Positions 52,620 through 61,318 of a stretch of 64,000 bases of DNA are shown piece by piece (positions within the stretch are counted from its first letter, which is position 1; every line of letters begins with the position of its first letter). This DNA comes from Desulfosporosinus meridiei DSM 13257. GTDB lineage: Bacteria > Bacillota > Desulfitobacteriia > Desulfitobacteriales > Desulfitobacteriaceae. The notes below the pieces were generated by a model, which saw only the letters and a list, made by a program, of their open reading frames with translations, was not told the origin of the DNA and ran no database searches. Location of the stretch: the NCBI RefSeq assembly GCF_000231385.2, contig NC_018515.1, positions 3,740,501 through 3,804,500 of the forward strand, in the 5' to 3' direction. Made by a program: the position numbers and the translations under genes.

Positions 52620-54173
52620 ATGAAGCTGAATTTAGACCGCTCCCTAAAGACGCCGCTTTATTTACAGATAAGGAGCCAGATTCGTCAGCTTATCCTGACA
52701 AACGAGCTTCCATGCGGTTACCAACTTCCTCCCGAGCGAAAACTGGCCACCCTATTAGGAGTAAATCGCACAACAGTGGTTAATGCCTATCATGAACTCG
52801 TAGCAGATGGCTTAATACAGTCACATGTAGGCAAAGGAAGTACTGTAAATTCTCTCCAAACAATTCAGCACTCTCTAGAAGGCTCCTCTAAGACCATCTA
52901 TTCAGAGGAACAGCGTGTACCCATTCAACCTATTTCTTGGCAAAATTTCTATACCAGTCAATCTGAACGAATGCATAATCCAGTATTAGCGTCGATATTA
53001 GACGAGATTGGTAGTGAAGACCAAATATCTTTTGCTTTAGGATCCCCTGCCGGAGAGTTTTATCCATTAAAGGAACTCAATGAAATAAGCCAGGTGATAA
53101 TTCGCCCCGGCAATTGGAAAGCTTTTGAATATGCATCTACTATTGGTCATTATCCTCTTCGCCAATACTTGGAGACTTGGCTCAATCGCCAAGGCATAGA
53201 TACCCAACCCCAAGAAATCCTCATAACTTCAGGGTCTCAACAAGGACTTGATCTTTTGACAAAAGTATTCATAGAACCCGGCGACTATGTTGTGATGGAA
53301 GAACCTTCCTTCTTAGGGGCGATTGGAGTTTTCAAATCGTCAGGTGCGCATATTCTTACTGTACCCATGGATGAAGAAGGGTTAAGAACCGATGTATTAG
53401 AGCAGATACTCTCCAGACACCGCCCTAAGTTTATCTACTCTCTTCCTACCTTTCAAAATCCAACGGGAATAACCATGAGTTTGGAGCGACGTCATCAACT
53501 GCTTAAGTTAGCTTATCAATTTCACATACCTATCGTAGAAGACGATCCCTATAGTGAACTCTATTACGAAAACAAATCCTTGCCAAGTCTGAAATCCTTA
53601 GACATGCATGAACACGTAATCTATCTTGGCACCTTTTCGAAAATACTCTTCCCCGGCCTTCGCCTGGGGTGGTGTGTTGCCCCTTCCCCGCTACTAGAGC
53701 AATTATCACTTGCCAAACAACACATTGACCTGCATACCAGCACTACAACTCAATGGATTATGACTGAATTCTGCAACCAAGGACTGCTTGACAAGCATCT
53801 TCCATTGGTTCGAGGCCACTATAAGCATCAGCGCGATGCCATGGTTGCCGCCTTAGAGGAATTTGCTCCTGAAGGCTTATCCTGGACGATACCCGCAGGT
53901 GGGTATTACTTATGGTGTGAACTGCCTCGTGAAATGAAAGCCACAGCTCTACTTACTAAAGCCGCTGAAAAGAAAGTAGCCTTCGTCCCGGGAAGTGCTT
54001 TCTATGTTAACTCTGGCGGAAGAAGCTGGATTAGACTCTGTTTTTCTCGTCATTCCGCATTAACAATTCGCGAAGGAATTTCTCGGCTTTGCGGAGCAAT
54101 AACTGAACTCTTAAATCAGCCACACCTTGGCAGAAAAACACAACAACCTCGTTTTAGCGAACCTTTGGTATAG
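52620..54173 (+). CDS. MocR-type regulator (GntR plus aminotransferase)
   Basis: The 517-residue fusion has a GntR winged helix (PPERKLATLLGVNRTTVVNAYHELVADGLIQSHVGKGSTV) and a fold-type I aminotransferase domain with SGSQQGLDLLTKVF, EDDPYSELYYE and an intact PLP lysine in GTFSKILFPG. Its catalytic half is more like the neighbouring aminotransferase than like the MocR protein at 7886. It probably regulates the neighbouring gene in response to PLP or an amino compound. GAGG precedes the ATG by eight bases. Confidence 0.9.
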   Translation: MKLNLDRSLKTPLYLQIRSQIRQLILTNELPCGYQLPPERKLATLLGVNRTTVVNAYHELVADGLIQSHVGKGSTVNSLQTIQHSLEGSSKTIYSEEQRVPIQPISWQNFYTSQSERMHNPVLASILDEIGSEDQISFALGSPAGEFYPLKELNEISQVIIRPGNWKAFEYASTIGHYPLRQYLETWLNRQGIDTQPQEILITSGSQQGLDLLTKVFIEPGDYVVMEEPSFLGAIGVFKSSGAHILTVPMDEEGLRTDVLEQILSRHRPKFIYSLPTFQNPTGITMSLERRHQLLKLAYQFHIPIVEDDPYSELYYENKSLPSLKSLDMHEHVIYLGTFSKILFPGLRLGWCVAPSPLLEQLSLAKQHIDLHTSTTTQWIMTEFCNQGLLDKHLPLVRGHYKHQRDAMVAALEEFAPEGLSWTIPAGGYYLWCELPREMKATALLTKAAEKKVAFVPGSAFYVNSGGRSWIRLCFSRHSALTIREGISRLCGAITELLNQPHLGRKTQQPRFSEPLV

Positions 54174-54220
54174 AATAATGAATAAGGGGCTTAATCTATA
54201 GCCCCTTATTCATTATTCTA
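54171..54220. terminator. Bidirectional terminator
   Basis: A perfect 21-base stem with a core AAGGGGCT/AGCCCCTT and T-rich outer arms. It begins at the MocR stop codon and faces the nitroreductase gene on the other side. Confidence 0.8.
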
Positions 54221-54323
54221 AGCATTCGGATACTATTTCATTGTCTTCAATACATTTGACTAGTCAGAGAAAACTATCTAAAATTCACGGTTAACCCCTT
54301 GCAATAAACACTGAGTACCCCTA

Positions 54324-54839
54324 TTAATAGTTATGCCAATGGACTTTATCAAATTGTAAGTCTTGATCCCCATAAGGGGTTTTAGTCTCATCAGGGTATC
54401 CTATCGAAATTATCGAAGCGACCTTAAGGTTTTCTGGGATGCTTAAAATCCTTCGCACATACTGTTCTGCGGTTTCAGATTCTGAAAACTGTCGTTCTCT
54501 TATTTGGATCCAGCAAGATCCCAAGCCTAATGATTCTGATGTAAGATGCAGAATTGTCGCCGCAATTGAAGCGTCTTCTATCCAGACATCACTTTTTGCC
54601 GGATCGGCTAGGATCACAATGCCTAACGCTGCATCTTTCAGAAATCCAGCGCCTTTCTTGCTGGATGCTAACTGAGTTAATACATCAGAGTCGTCGACAA
54701 CAACAAATTGCCAAGGTTGAAAACCACGAGATGATGGACTTAATAGCGCAGCTTTAATAAGTACTTGAACTGTTTCAGAATCCAATTTCTTAGGTTTGTA
54801 TTTACGAATACTCCTGCGTCTATAAAGAAGATCTAGCAT
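54324..54839 (-). CDS. Nitroreductase-family protein
   Basis: The 171-residue FMN-dependent nitroreductase is compact. The N-terminal FMN contact RRRSIRKYKPKKL and SPSSRGFQPWQFVVVDD are typical, and the C-terminus contains IISIGYPDETK. It should reduce nitro compounds, quinones or enones with NAD(P)H. ATG 54839 follows GGAGGGG; the longer frame from 54869 contains that site. Single gene. Confidence 0.88.
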   Translation of the reverse strand: MLDLLYRRRSIRKYKPKKLDSETVQVLIKAALLSPSSRGFQPWQFVVVDDSDVLTQLASSKKGAGFLKDAALGIVILADPAKSDVWIEDASIAATILHLTSESLGLGSCWIQIRERQFSESETAEQYVRRILSIPENLKVASIISIGYPDETKTPYGDQDLQFDKVHWHNY

Positions 54840-55114
54840 AATTTCTCCCCTCCATTCAAATTGAACCAATTAACCAGGAATAGTCTTCTGAGTATAATAA
54901 CACCTTATACTTTTTCAGCAAATTTTCAAGTCTTCCGATTCATAAAGTAGGGAAATTACTATTGTTGGTTAAGATCACTTGTCGCTTATAATACCCAGAA
55001 ATTATTTTCAAAGTTTTTTCCGCGAGAGGAAATCAGATCCGCCTCTAGAAAATAAATGATTAATGGGATCCTCGCTCCAAAAAATCCTATACTTTAAAAG
55101 AAAGGTATAAGTTA
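54840..55114. other. Promoter region, no gene seen
   Basis: AT-rich stretch that should contain the nitroreductase promoter and the promoter of the DUF6544-like gene. No strong repeat. Confidence 0.35.
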
Positions 55115-55972
55115 ATGCAAAAGAACAACATAATTATAGTTCTCATTTTCTTAGCACTTCTGATTTTCGCCCTCCTTCTTTATAAATCTCAAGACCTAAA
55201 AAAAGCCTATAAATCAAAGGTCGAGGAAGACTTAAGTCATGGAATTGAATTTGAAACTACATTAGTATCGGAAAATGACGTTAATCATTTACCATTGCCT
55301 GTTCAGAGATACCTGAACTATGTTGGTGTAATCGGTAAGGAAAAAGTATATAATTTCAGAATTACCTTTACAGGGCAAATGAAGATAGACCCCAAAAAGG
55401 ATTGGCTGAAGATTAATACCGAACAATATAACTTTATGGATAACCTAACAAGAATGTTTTATATACAAGCAAAAATGTATAGAATACCGATTTTAGGTTT
55501 AGATTCCTATAAGCAAAGCAAAGGGAATATGTTGATCAAACTGGGAGGCGTCTTTACCGTCGCTGATGCTTCAGGCCCGGAAATGGACATAGGTGAACAA
55601 GTTACTTTATTAAATGATATGTGTTTATGGGTACCAGCTACGCTAATTGATCCTAGAATTCAATGGGAAAGTATTGATTCCTTGACAGCAAAAGCTATCT
55701 TTAATGATAAGGGACGTAAAGTATCCGCAATTCTCTTCTTCAATCCTGACGGTGCGTTGACAAACTTCGTCACAGAAGATCGATACATGACCATTGTGAA
55801 GACCTACCAAAAAGCACAATGGTCAACCCCTATCAAAGATTACAAAGAAGTCAATGGATCTAAACTCCCAACCTATGGGGAAGGCATTTGGCACTTACCT
55901 GAAGGTGATTATTGTTACGCCAAATTTAATCTAGAGAAAATCGATTATAACATTAAAGCCATTAAACCTTAA
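55115..55972 (+). CDS. Membrane-anchored DUF6544-like protein
   Basis: The 285-residue protein has one N-terminal helix (about residues 5-23) and a large extracytoplasmic domain. Motifs LPLPVQRYLNYVGVIGKEKVYNFRITFTGQM and LLNDMCLWVPATLIDPRIQWE fit the DUF6544/DUF6920 family, whose function is unknown. LPLPVQRYL is the family hallmark near the start. AAAGAAAGG precedes the ATG. Single gene. Confidence 0.75.
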   Translation: MQKNNIIIVLIFLALLIFALLLYKSQDLKKAYKSKVEEDLSHGIEFETTLVSENDVNHLPLPVQRYLNYVGVIGKEKVYNFRITFTGQMKIDPKKDWLKINTEQYNFMDNLTRMFYIQAKMYRIPILGLDSYKQSKGNMLIKLGGVFTVADASGPEMDIGEQVTLLNDMCLWVPATLIDPRIQWESIDSLTAKAIFNDKGRKVSAILFFNPDGALTNFVTEDRYMTIVKTYQKAQWSTPIKDYKEVNGSKLPTYGEGIWHLPEGDYCYAKFNLEKIDYNIKAIKP

Positions 55973-56017
55973 TCTAAATTCTAAAGTTAAAATCTATTTG
56001 GGAAAACCTTAGTAAAA

Positions 56018-56059
56018 GCAGAGCAAGTCGTCGCCTTAATCGGGTTAACGGCTTGCTCT
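56018..56059 (+). terminator. Hairpin after the DUF6544-like gene
   Basis: AGAGCAAG/CTTGCTCT with an inner CGT/ACG pairing. A weak T-run follows, so it is only a probable terminator. Confidence 0.55.
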
Positions 56060-56089
56060 GAATCTTTGTGACCACATTGCTTTGTTTCA

Positions 56090-56919
56090 TCAAGGAAATT
56101 ACCACGTGGCTACATTATGGGGTTTATAGGCCCTAACGGTTCTGGAAAAAGTACAACCATTAAACTAATCTTAAATTTATTAAATAAAGACAGCGGACAA
56201 ATTAAGGTATTTGGATTAGACAATCTGGAACGTATGAACTTACCATCAAAAATCGTCTGGCCTTCGTCTATGATGAAAATCATTATCACGACGAGTTAAC
56301 CGTACAAAAAATGGGTAAATTTCTCTCCTCCTTCTACACAAACTAGGAACAGACAACTTTTAACAGGCTTTTAAAGGATTTTGACCTTAACCCAAAACAA
56401 AGGATAAAAGAACTCTCAAAGGGAATGAAAATGAAATTTTCCTTAGTCGCAGCGCTTTCACATAATGCTGAGCTCCTAATCATGGATGAACCAACAGCTG
56501 GCCTGGATCCACTAATGCGGGCCGAACTTGTAGATATCCTCTTAACAAAAGGCGTATTATCAGTGACTGGAATTCCTATCACAATTCGTAATCTCACCTT
56601 AGAAGAATTAATAGGAGCCTTTGTCGCAATAATAGGTATGATTTCTATATACTTTCCGATTTACTTTAAACTTGGGTATCTTCGTTCCAATATGATAGCC
56701 ACCGTTCTCTTTTTAGGTTTCTTCTTCTCTACCATCGCTCTAATTGGGTACGGACTTCAAGGAGACTATCCCCCATCTAACGTTATAGCCAAAGTTGCCT
56801 ATTGGCTGCAAACTCAAGCTGATTGGCAAATTGCCATTTATTTGTTGTTTCTAATGTTCTTAATTCTGACTGCTTCAATTCTACTTTCTCTCCTTTTCTA
56901 TTCGAAAAGAGAATTTTAA
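56090..56919 (+). pseudogene. Decayed ABC transporter, ATPase joined to permease
   Basis: The reading is an ABC ATPase of the YhcG/antibiotic type fused by deletion to an ABC-2 permease. There is no start region: it begins at GYIMGFIGPNGSGKST. A frameshift near 56250 changes the frame in the middle (AFVYDENHYHDE continues in the second frame). A TAG at about 56343 stands where a Trp codon would fit. The ATPase frame resumes (LSKGMKMKFSLVAALSHNAE, LLIMDEPTAGLDP) and near 56560 runs directly into membrane helices of the permease (IYFPIYFKLGYLR). The ATPase C-terminus and permease N-terminus are thus deleted. Confidence 0.8.
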
Positions 56920-56929
56920 TAGGACTCCT

Positions 56930-57100
56930 AAAATAGTCCCCGGGCCAGTCTCGGGATGCTGAGTGACACGAAGACGCTGTCTTCGCACGGATTACCCTTC
57001 TCGCAGGATGTGGACGAAGCCGCCTGACCCTAAGGGCCTATTTTTATCCTCTATGGTACCGCCTTAGTAAAGCGGCATGAATGGCTATCCTAAAACTCGT
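56930..57100. other. GC-rich intergenic island after the decayed ABC transporter
   Basis: About 170 bases with higher GC than the surroundings, especially 56940-57040. It contains a GAAGAC/GTCTTC stem-loop (56979-56993) and scattered inverted pairs. No coding frame is convincing. It may be a piece of a mobile or repeated element. Confidence 0.35.
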
Positions 57101-57101
57101 A

Positions 57102-57141
57102 AAGCGTTCTTCCTCCACTTGCCAGTGAAGGAAGAACGCTT
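57102..57141 (-). terminator. Terminator of the cbiMNQO-cobK operon
   Basis: AAGCGTTCTTCCT/AGGAAGAACGCTT, 13 base pairs. T-rich on the minus strand (TTTACGAGTTTT). Confidence 0.7.
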
Positions 57142-57249
57142 AGTTTACTGTAAACACCTAAAATTAGCACTCCTGTTGGATCGAAGCGCCCTGTCTTTCG
57201 GGTCTATTATCGTTAAGAATGTTTTGGGGTACTTTTAAGAGTGGCACCG

Positions 57250-57981
57250 TTAAGTAGCTCTTACAACATTGGCATCTACCCAATCTAGTAACTCATGAAC
57301 ACTATATACTGTTAATCCCAAATTAGCAGTGCTTCTCTTTATCAAAACTATTTCTAAACCCAGCTCTAAGGCTGCAGATATTTTCGTATCCGTACCACCC
57401 GCTGATCCACTATCTCTAGTCAGAATAATATCAGCATTATAAAATTTGAAAAACACTCTATTAACCTCTTTAGAAAATTGCCCTTGCATTGCCACAATAT
57501 TTCTTGGAGGTATGCCCATGTCCTGACATTTCTGAACTAACCGTCCCTCCGGCAAAACTCTTACAACTATTCGGGCAAATCGGGCAAATGGACTTCTCAC
57601 TATACTTTCTAATTGGTGACTTCCCGTCGTTACAAAGATTGTAACAAGACGACCATTGTCTTGATACAAAGAACTAACCCGCTGCTCCAATTGTAATAGC
57701 GCATCTTCCCAGTTAGCCACTGAATAAATTAGCGGACTAACAGGGATAATTGTCTCGGGTCTTTCTAAACGAAGATATGGAACCCCTCTTTGTTCACACC
57801 AATTGCGTAATGACGTAAACTTTAGAGTGCTGGATGGAGGACTTGCATCAATAATTAAAGATGGCAAATGCAAACATGCCTTTTCGCTCCACATTTGCAT
57901 TCTCATTAACTCCAGCCTTCTGCTGTTAAGACATTCACTAATTTCACGGGCTGCAGCTGTTTCTCCCAAAAGTAAGATCAT
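57250..57981 (-). CDS. cobK: Precorrin-6x reductase
   Basis: The 243-residue CobK/CbiJ reductase has MILLLGETAAAREISECL at the start and TRDSGSAGGTDTKISAALELGL near the end. It reduces precorrin-6A (or cobalt-precorrin-6A) with NAD(P)H in cobalamin synthesis. It is the last gene of the cobalt transport operon, 28 bases after cbiO. ATG 57981 is chosen because GGAGG precedes it, and that site overlaps the ATG at 57993. Regulation is through the leader of cbiM. Confidence 0.85.
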   Translation of the reverse strand: MILLLGETAAAREISECLNSRRLELMRMQMWSEKACLHLPSLIIDASPPSSTLKFTSLRNWCEQRGVPYLRLERPETIIPVSPLIYSVANWEDALLQLEQRVSSLYQDNGRLVTIFVTTGSHQLESIVRSPFARFARIVVRVLPEGRLVQKCQDMGIPPRNIVAMQGQFSKEVNRVFFKFYNADIILTRDSGSAGGTDTKISAALELGLEIVLIKRSTANLGLTVYSVHELLDWVDANVVRAT

Positions 57982-58009
57982 TGTAACCTCCATGAAGCTG
58001 TACTAAACT

Positions 58010-58864
58010 TTACGCGCTTTGCTGCTCCTTCTTAAGCGGGATATTCTGAAACAAATCCTCCTTAGTTTTCGGTAAGGGGGTAGAGGGAGGCAACCATCCC
58101 TTTTTGACTAATTCACTGTGTGTCTCTATCAGCCAAGGAATTGTTAGATCAGCACGCTTTACTATCTCCGGGCGAGTTAACAGTTCCCCGGGAAATCCAT
58201 GAGCTAAGATTTCACCACGATACATTATCGCTAACCTATCTGACCAACTGTAGGCTAAATCCACGTCATGTGTTGATAATACAATGGTCTTGCCTTCAGA
58301 ACTTAGTTTATTCAGAAGTTGTATAAACTCTAAAGAATGACGAGGATCCATCCCTGCAGTTGGTTCGTCAAAAATAATTATTTCCGGTTCCATTGCTAAT
58401 ACTCCTGCGATGGAAACCCGCTTTTTCTGTCCATAACTTAACAAGTGGGTCGGCTTCCCTTCAAGGTCTGTGGTTTCAGTATCTATCAAGGCCTGTCTGA
58501 CTCTTTTTGTTACTTCCTCTTCGGAAAGTCCCAGATTAAGCGGGCCAAAGGAGATGTCCTGAAATACACTTGCCGAAAACAACTGACTATCTGGGTCTTG
58601 AAAGACAATTCCAACTTTCTTGCGCAATTCAATTAAAGCCTTCTTTTTATAAGATATAGGCTGTCCCTGAAACTTGATAGAACCCGCTCTAGGAGTATAG
58701 ATTCCGTTAAAATGCATAAATAAAGTGGATTTTCCAGCTCCATTGGAGCCCAGAATAGCTAATTTTTCTCCCTTTCGAACTTCTAAATTTACTTTGCGCA
58801 AGGCACTTGTGCCATCAGGATAACAATACTCTAAATCAACCGCCTCAAGGATAAGCTCTGACAT
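58010..58864 (-). CDS. cbiO: Cobalt ECF transporter ATPase
   Basis: The 284-residue ATPase has Walker A GSNGAGKST, the signature LSYGQKKR and Walker B IIIFDEPTAGMDP. This is the CbiO class with a C-terminal ECF extension. It energises the CbiMNQ membrane part. Start ATG 58864 follows GGAGG; TTG 58867 lies next to it. It is four bases from cbiQ. Confidence 0.92.
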   Translation of the reverse strand: MSELILEAVDLEYCYPDGTSALRKVNLEVRKGEKLAILGSNGAGKSTLFMHFNGIYTPRAGSIKFQGQPISYKKKALIELRKKVGIVFQDPDSQLFSASVFQDISFGPLNLGLSEEEVTKRVRQALIDTETTDLEGKPTHLLSYGQKKRVSIAGVLAMEPEIIIFDEPTAGMDPRHSLEFIQLLNKLSSEGKTIVLSTHDVDLAYSWSDRLAIMYRGEILAHGFPGELLTRPEIVKRADLTIPWLIETHSELVKKGWLPPSTPLPKTKEDLFQNIPLKKEQQSA

Positions 58865-58868
58865 CAAA

Positions 58869-59639
58869 TTACCTCCAAAGCAAATTCAATAAAACTAAAG
58901 GGATTTCAATCCCAACTATAAGAAAATAGTTTTTAACGTTTACTGGATGTTTCTTTGTAAGGACTTTAATCTCCCCAGTGTAACAACGAGCAGCCATAGC
59001 GTTATAAAGGTCTTGAGATTTTACAAAGACTTTGCCTAACAGTGCCGAAAACAGCCTGCTCATCGAGCGGAATGAACTCTTAGTGGATACATATCCAGAC
59101 CGGGAAAGCTGCGCACGACGAATGGTAGTCGCAGTATCGAGAAATACAAAGATAAAGCGATAAATAAGCACCATTAATTCGGTAATGATATCGGGTACTT
59201 TCATTTTGTGGAGTAATGTAATAAGCTCGGTCAGTGGAGTCGTTAGTGCCAAAAAGTAAAGACAGGACACTGCTCCTAGTGATCTTAGAAAGAGATTAAT
59301 AGCTGTGATTAAATCAGGATAACGGATCCCAATAGTTATGCTAGTAAATGTGTGAGCAAACCAGTATCCAGAAGGATCGGTAGAGAGGGAAAATGCAATA
59401 GTCAAAACGCTAATTAAGAGAAAAGAAAGAGGAATTGCTAAAAGCTTTGCTAAAAGTCGAGTTGGGATGCCTGCTTTTAGTATAATTCCTCCTGACATTA
59501 AAGCCAATACTAATAGAGGGGTAAGCATTGTTTCAGACATAAGACAAATAATCATCGTAAGAATTGCAAAAAGTGACTTTTCTAAAGGATGAATAGTTGC
59601 TAGTTTGTTGTTATAAGCGTATGAATCTATAGCTATCAC
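58869..59639 (-). CDS. cbiQ: Cobalt ECF transporter membrane coupling protein
   Basis: The 256-residue membrane protein belongs to the CbiQ/EcfT family. It has several helices and a coupling segment with the SRSGYVSTKSS and SALLGKVFVKSQDLYNAMAARCYTG motifs that bind the ATPase. It overlaps cbiN by four bases and lies four bases before cbiO. Confidence 0.9.
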   Translation of the reverse strand: MIAIDSYAYNNKLATIHPLEKSLFAILTMIICLMSETMLTPLLVLALMSGGIILKAGIPTRLLAKLLAIPLSFLLISVLTIAFSLSTDPSGYWFAHTFTSITIGIRYPDLITAINLFLRSLGAVSCLYFLALTTPLTELITLLHKMKVPDIITELMVLIYRFIFVFLDTATTIRRAQLSRSGYVSTKSSFRSMSRLFSALLGKVFVKSQDLYNAMAARCYTGEIKVLTKKHPVNVKNYFLIVGIEIPLVLLNLLWR

Positions 59640-59932
59640 GCTTGATCCCTCTTATTAGCCATCTGTTTACCCTTCGAGTACCCTAGATAATAAAAGACAA
59701 ATCCACTACCTATTGCTGCCTGCAAGGCAAACAATAAGGATTCAATCTCACCGCTAGGTGGCTCCCATATAGACTCAAACCAAGGAGTGTAATCAGCATT
59801 AAGTTCCATAATTGCATCTGAAGCCAGACCGTCTGCACCACCAAACTCTGAACCTCTCGCTATATATAAGGGAAGAACGGCCAATAACACAACAAACAGA
59901 AGAATTACCATGTTTTTGGTGAAGAGTTTCAT
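59636..59932 (-). CDS. cbiN: Cobalt transport protein CbiN
   Basis: The 98-residue protein has two membrane helices (about residues 9-25 and 68-85) and an extracytoplasmic stretch between them ([17 protein letters not shown]). It is the small auxiliary subunit of the cobalt transporter. Its start overlaps the end of cbiM and its end overlaps cbiQ. Confidence 0.9.
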   Translation of the reverse strand: MKLFTKNMVILLFVVLLAVLPLYIARGSEFGGADGLASDAIMELNADYTPWFESIWEPPSGEIESLLFALQAAIGSGFVFYYLGYSKGKQMANKRDQA

Positions 59933-60720
59933 GCCTCTTTTACCCCCCGTTTCCGTTTCATAGAAGATATGGCGTTGCCAGTGAATGCACTTAGAACCTG
60001 TAACTCTTTTTGACTATATGCCATGAGAATATTAAACACCATAACTGTGAGTAGTCCTTCACTTATCGCCAAGGGAATCTGAGTGAAGGCAAAAATGCTC
60101 ATAAACTTAAGTATCGAGGCAGAGACACCTGAAGCTGCAGGAAAAGCTAACCCCAACTGAATTGAAGTAGTAATATAGGTCATCAAATCACCTAAAGTTG
60201 CAGCCATAAAAATTGACAACCATTGGGGTGCACCAAGCCTTTTTAAACCTCTGTAAATGCCGTAGGAGACAAACGGACCAACAATTCCCATGGAAAAGGT
60301 GTTTGCTCCTAATGTAGTTATTCCTCCATGTGCTAATAATAGCGCCTGAAAAATTAAGACGATCATCCCTAAGACTGACATTGCTGCGGGCCCAAATAAA
60401 ATAGCGCCTAAGCCTACACCCGTGGGATGAGAGCAGCTGCCAGTAACAGATGGAATCTTCAAGGCAGACAAAACAAAAGCAAAGGCTCCTGCCATCCCAA
60501 GCAGCATCTTCAAATTAGGATAGAGTGTAACTGTTTTTTTGATGGATCGTACACCGGCAAGAACAAAGGGAATCATAACTATCCACCAGAAAGCCGCCCA
60601 ATTAAAGGGTAAAAACCCTTCCATGATGTGCATCGCATAGACATTATTAGGGAAAAGCATATATATCGACATAACATAAGCTACCAACAACCCAATATGC
60701 TTTGTTTTTCGTATACTCAT
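59929..60720 (-). CDS. cbiM: Cobalt transport protein CbiM (S component)
   Basis: The 263-residue S component has a signal peptide (about residues 1-29, ending VYA) in front of the family start MHIMEGFLP. After cleavage, Met30-His31 provides the N-terminal metal site of CbiM/NikM. The membrane part includes [19 protein letters not shown] and [19 protein letters not shown], conserved for metal binding. ATG 60720 follows AAGGAGTG with eight bases spacing. It is the first gene of the cbiMNQO-cobK operon, preceded by a cobalamin riboswitch and a second leader hairpin. Nickel specificity cannot be ruled out, but the riboswitch and cobK favour cobalt. Confidence 0.9.
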   Translation of the reverse strand: MSIRKTKHIGLLVAYVMSIYMLFPNNVYAMHIMEGFLPFNWAAFWWIVMIPFVLAGVRSIKKTVTLYPNLKMLLGMAGAFAFVLSALKIPSVTGSCSHPTGVGLGAILFGPAAMSVLGMIVLIFQALLLAHGGITTLGANTFSMGIVGPFVSYGIYRGLKRLGAPQWLSIFMAATLGDLMTYITTSIQLGLAFPAASGVSASILKFMSIFAFTQIPLAISEGLLTVMVFNILMAYSQKELQVLSAFTGNAISSMKRKRGVKEA

Positions 60721-60817
60721 AGTTTTAACACTCCTTTTCACGTTAAAACGTAAAAACTCTCTGTAGTTTCTAATAAATCAAAAACAAGGTCTTCTGATAT
60801 CTTCACCCCTCCTCAAC

Positions 60818-61006
60818 TAAAAAAATAAAGAGACAACCTTACTTTACTCTCTCTGATAGACAGTAAAGTAACGGTTATCTCGGACGGTGCGTTCTCTTCC
60901 GCTTTCAAGTCGCATTCGCATGTTTGAAAGCAGATCCCGCTTGAACAAGACACTAACCTGCAGGTAGTTTCCCTCGAGAAACTATATGTACGATAAAAAT
61001 AATCAA
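60818..61006 (-). promoter_or_regulatory. Second structured leader with terminator before cbiM
   Basis: Between the riboswitch's own terminator and the cbiM start lies another structured leader. It includes GCTTTCAA/TTGAAAGC (60901-60931), TAGTTTC/GAAACTA (60965-60985) and a long stem GAGATAACC..TTACTTTACT pairing with AGTAAAGTAA..GTCTC (60830-60881). TTTATTTTTTT follows, a strong terminator. This is independent of the upstream riboswitch. I could not assign the part upstream of it to a known riboswitch class. Confidence 0.6.
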
Positions 61007-61028
61007 AGCCCCCCAAGAATGGAGGGCT
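61007..61028 (-). terminator. Terminator of the cobalamin riboswitch
   Basis: AGCCCTCC/GGGGGGCT stem with an ATTCTT loop and a T-rich tail on the minus strand, 40-55 bases after the B12 box. Confidence 0.7.
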
Positions 61029-61069
61029 GAATTAACAAAATCCCTGCCACCCATCCATCGTGAGTTAAA

Positions 61070-61212
61070 GCATTCAAGCAATCAGGTCTCCTGGCTAAGG
61101 TTCCTCGTTCTATGCCTCCTTCCCAAGTTTCCTCAGTGGATATGGCAAAGAACTCCCCGTTACAGTGGCGGGACCGCGCCGGAATCACACCGGCTTCCCT
61201 GTTTTTTGATTT
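61070..61212 (-). promoter_or_regulatory. Cobalamin riboswitch
   Basis: The minus strand carries the conserved parts in order: GCCGGTGTGATTCCGGCGC, GGTCCCGCCACTGTAACGG, CCACTGAGG and the B12 box GCCAGGAGACCTG (61084-61096). It should bind adenosylcobalamin or a related corrinoid and shut down the cbiMNQO-cobK operon through the terminator at 61007-61028. Confidence 0.95.
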
Positions 61213-61318
61213 TTCAGCAAAGAAAAATCATTTGCTCGAAATATTTGATTATTATAAATTTAACACGAATGATCTTTAACGTCAAGTAAGATTTAAAAAG
61301 ACTTTGTCAACTTGCTAC

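Noticed and set aside
60813-61188. Two minus-strand open frames across the cbiM leader
   Set aside because: They lie inside the cobalamin riboswitch and the second leader, whose RNA signals explain the sequence.
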